Assembly (NCBI GenBank): GCA_025997215.1
Contig: BNUH01000009.1
Coordinates: forward strand, 1 to 61,083
Direction: 5' to 3'
DNA from: Clostridia bacterium
GTDB lineage: Bacteria; Bacillota_A; Clostridia; Christensenellales; Aristaeellaceae
DNA: 61,083 bases
Part shown: positions 59,612 to 61,083 of the stretch, piece by piece
Layout of the letters: the number at the start of each line of letters is the position of its first letter
How positions within the stretch are numbered: the first letter of the stretch is position 1
Notes under the pieces: generated by a model
Told to the model about the DNA's origin: nothing
Databases searched by the model: none
What the model saw: only the letters and a program-made list of their open reading frames with translations
Translations under genes and position numbers: made by a program

Positions 59612-61069
59612 ATGGCGCAGCCGTTCCGATTCAGGAAACCCAAGCTCTCGCTGTTTGACAGCACAGGGATGAGCGACTCCCTGCGCAAGAGCCTCAACTT
59701 TATAATCCTGTCGGGCATGATGGGCACAATCAACGGCAACATCACCGGCGGCGCGGCCTGGACGGGATTCTTACGCATGATGGGCGCGAACGCCGCGGCG
59801 CTGGGCATACTCGCGGCCATCCCCGTCGCGGCCAGCAGTATACAGATTATTATATCATATGTAATCGAGCGCACGGGCAAGCGGAAGGAACTGATGCTGA
59901 CCTTCGGCATCACCGGCCGATGCCTGTGGGCGGTCATAGGCTTGATACCGTTCATAATACCGATGGACGCCGCCAGTCTGCGCATAATCACCGTCATGGT
60001 ATTCGTCGCGCTGTGCGCCGGGTCGAATGCCGTGATCAACGTAGGCTTCTACTCGCTGGTGTCCGATCTGGTACCCATGCGCACGCGAGGGCGGTATTTC
60101 TCGGCGCGGCAGGCGTGCTGCCTGATCGCCAGCATCGTCACGGGGCTAGGCATCAGTTTCCTGTTGGATCGCACGTCCGGGTATACGGGTTACACGATCG
60201 CGCTGGCCATCGCTGGGCTGTTCGGCGGCTTGGATATAGCGCTGTTCATATTCTGCGACTGGCCGAAGATGCACGTCGGCCAGGAGAAGCGCGACAGCCT
60301 GCCCAGCATGATCCGCCACGTGTTCCAGAATAAACGCTTCCGCAAATTCACGCTGATCATGCTGTACTGGGGTTTCGCGGTGAACATATGCGCGCCGTTC
60401 TATAATGTGTATATGCTCGAAGTCATCAACATGAGTTATACCCAGATAACATTGGTGAATCAGGTACTGCCCAATGTTATAACGGTTTTCATCATATCCT
60501 GGTGGGGCCGACGGATGGATTCGTACGGGAATAAGCCCGTCATGCAGTTCACGGGGCTGTTCACGATGATTTACCCGCTGCTGTGGCTGTTCACGGGGCC
60601 GAATTCATTCTGGATGCTGATCGTGTGCAACATGCTGTCGGGTATACTGTCCACCGCGTTCGACCTAGGCGCGCAGAATATGTACCTGAACACCGCGCCG
60701 GAGGTCAACCGCTCCATGTATATCTCCGTATACTTCGCCGCGACCCAGCTGCTGGGCAACGCGATGGGCAGCGCGGTCGGCGGCATGCTGGTGCAGAATG
60801 TTCTGCCCGCGTGGGAATCGTGGAATTTACATATTGGCAGTATAATGATGACTCGCTATCATTATATATACTTCATATCCGGTATACTGCGCACCAGCAT
60901 GATAGTGTGCTTGCTGCCGCTGATGCAGGAGGATAACGCCAGGACCGTCCGCGCGCTGATAGCGGACAGCGCGACGGAGATACGCACCGTATGGGCCCGC
61001 AGGTCGCGGATGTTCTGGATGACGCTAAGGCGGCGGCGCATGCGGCGGCTGATGGCTAGGGATGATTAG
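59612..61069 (+). CDS. MFS transporter
   Basis: 485 residues with 12 predicted membrane helices. The first cytoplasmic loop has the MFS motif A-like VPMRTRGRYFSARQ, and a second loop contains WWGRRMDSYGNKP. GAGG precedes ATG 59612. Substrate unknown. It belongs to the group often found next to sugar or glycoside genes in Bacillota. It is complete within the window, the stop being 14 bases from the right edge. The last 60 residues are an Arg-rich cytoplasmic tail. Confidence 0.88.
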   Translation: MAQPFRFRKPKLSLFDSTGMSDSLRKSLNFIILSGMMGTINGNITGGAAWTGFLRMMGANAAALGILAAIPVAASSIQIIISYVIERTGKRKELMLTFGITGRCLWAVIGLIPFIIPMDAASLRIITVMVFVALCAGSNAVINVGFYSLVSDLVPMRTRGRYFSARQACCLIASIVTGLGISFLLDRTSGYTGYTIALAIAGLFGGLDIALFIFCDWPKMHVGQEKRDSLPSMIRHVFQNKRFRKFTLIMLYWGFAVNICAPFYNVYMLEVINMSYTQITLVNQVLPNVITVFIISWWGRRMDSYGNKPVMQFTGLFTMIYPLLWLFTGPNSFWMLIVCNMLSGILSTAFDLGAQNMYLNTAPEVNRSMYISVYFAATQLLGNAMGSAVGGMLVQNVLPAWESWNLHIGSIMMTRYHYIYFISGILRTSMIVCLLPLMQEDNARTVRALIADSATEIRTVWARRSRMFWMTLRRRRMRRLMARDD

Positions 61070-61083
61070 AGATTAGAATTTGG

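Overview
The window looks like chromosome from a moderately high-GC Bacillota, most likely a Clostridia-class anaerobe. The evidence is a complete Rnf complex in clostridial order (rnfCDGEAB) with a multi-cluster RnfB, an ecfA2-ecfT-truA block, dnaX, pgsA, AGGAGG ribosome sites throughout, sigma-A type promoters (TTGACA / 17 bp / TATAAT) and a BclA-like collagen protein of the kind found on spores. A narrower placement (for example Christensenellales or Oscillospirales) cannot be proved from this sequence.

Layout. 1-8.9 kb: partial glutamate-synthase-like oxidoreductase, LD-carboxypeptidase, two secreted proteins of unknown role, ECF transporter ATPase and T component, truA, a LacI regulator. 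8.9-9.4 kb: a nested hairpin array with 68-base perfect inverted arms. 9.4-21.6 kb: membrane-anchored CARDB-like protein, dnaX, HlyD-like adaptor, collagen-like protein, then a coupled minus-strand set (serine hydrolase, glycosyltransferase, pgsA). 21.7-27.6 kb: Rpn-type nuclease and a sugar-acid catabolic operon (PHP, enolase-superfamily dehydratase, two SDRs, RraA-like aldolase). 28-33.5 kb: class A PBP, pseudouridine synthase, an unknown protein, ilvE. 33.7-40.0 kb: a 6.25-kb integrative element in tRNA-Ser(GGA), bounded by 21-bp att repeats, with integrase, Xis-like protein, repressor and phage-like genes. 40-42.5 kb: large GLUG-repeat, Cys- and Pro-rich protein. 42.9-47.7 kb: FNT channel, C26 amidotransferase, RpiR regulator, BaiN-type flavoprotein, holin-like and sensor-like membrane proteins. 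47.9-53 kb: a Panacea-like gene with a small membrane protein, a mannonate-dehydratase/SDR pair, a protein with an unusual leader-like N-terminus, and a HEPN-MNT-MNT module. 53.2-58.5 kb: rnfCDGEAB. 58.5-61.1 kb: aldo/keto reductase and MFS transporter.

The most striking structure is a pair of ~350-bp elements in opposite orientation at 27.6 and 42.6 kb. Each encodes a 30-residue hydrophobic peptide from a promoter on one strand, with its Shine-Dalgarno locked in a hairpin, and a ~100-nt convergent antisense RNA from a promoter on the other strand. The layout matches a type I toxin-antitoxin locus of the TxpA/BsrG kind. The two copies differ by several synonymous codons but keep both promoters and both hairpins. 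They bracket 14.6 kb holding the PBP, ilvE, tRNA-Ser, the integrative element and the GLUG protein.

The window therefore holds three likely toxin-antitoxin types (antisense-RNA, Panacea-like, HEPN/MNT), two sugar-acid catabolic clusters, one energy-conserving Rnf complex, and two large candidate spore-surface proteins without signal peptides.
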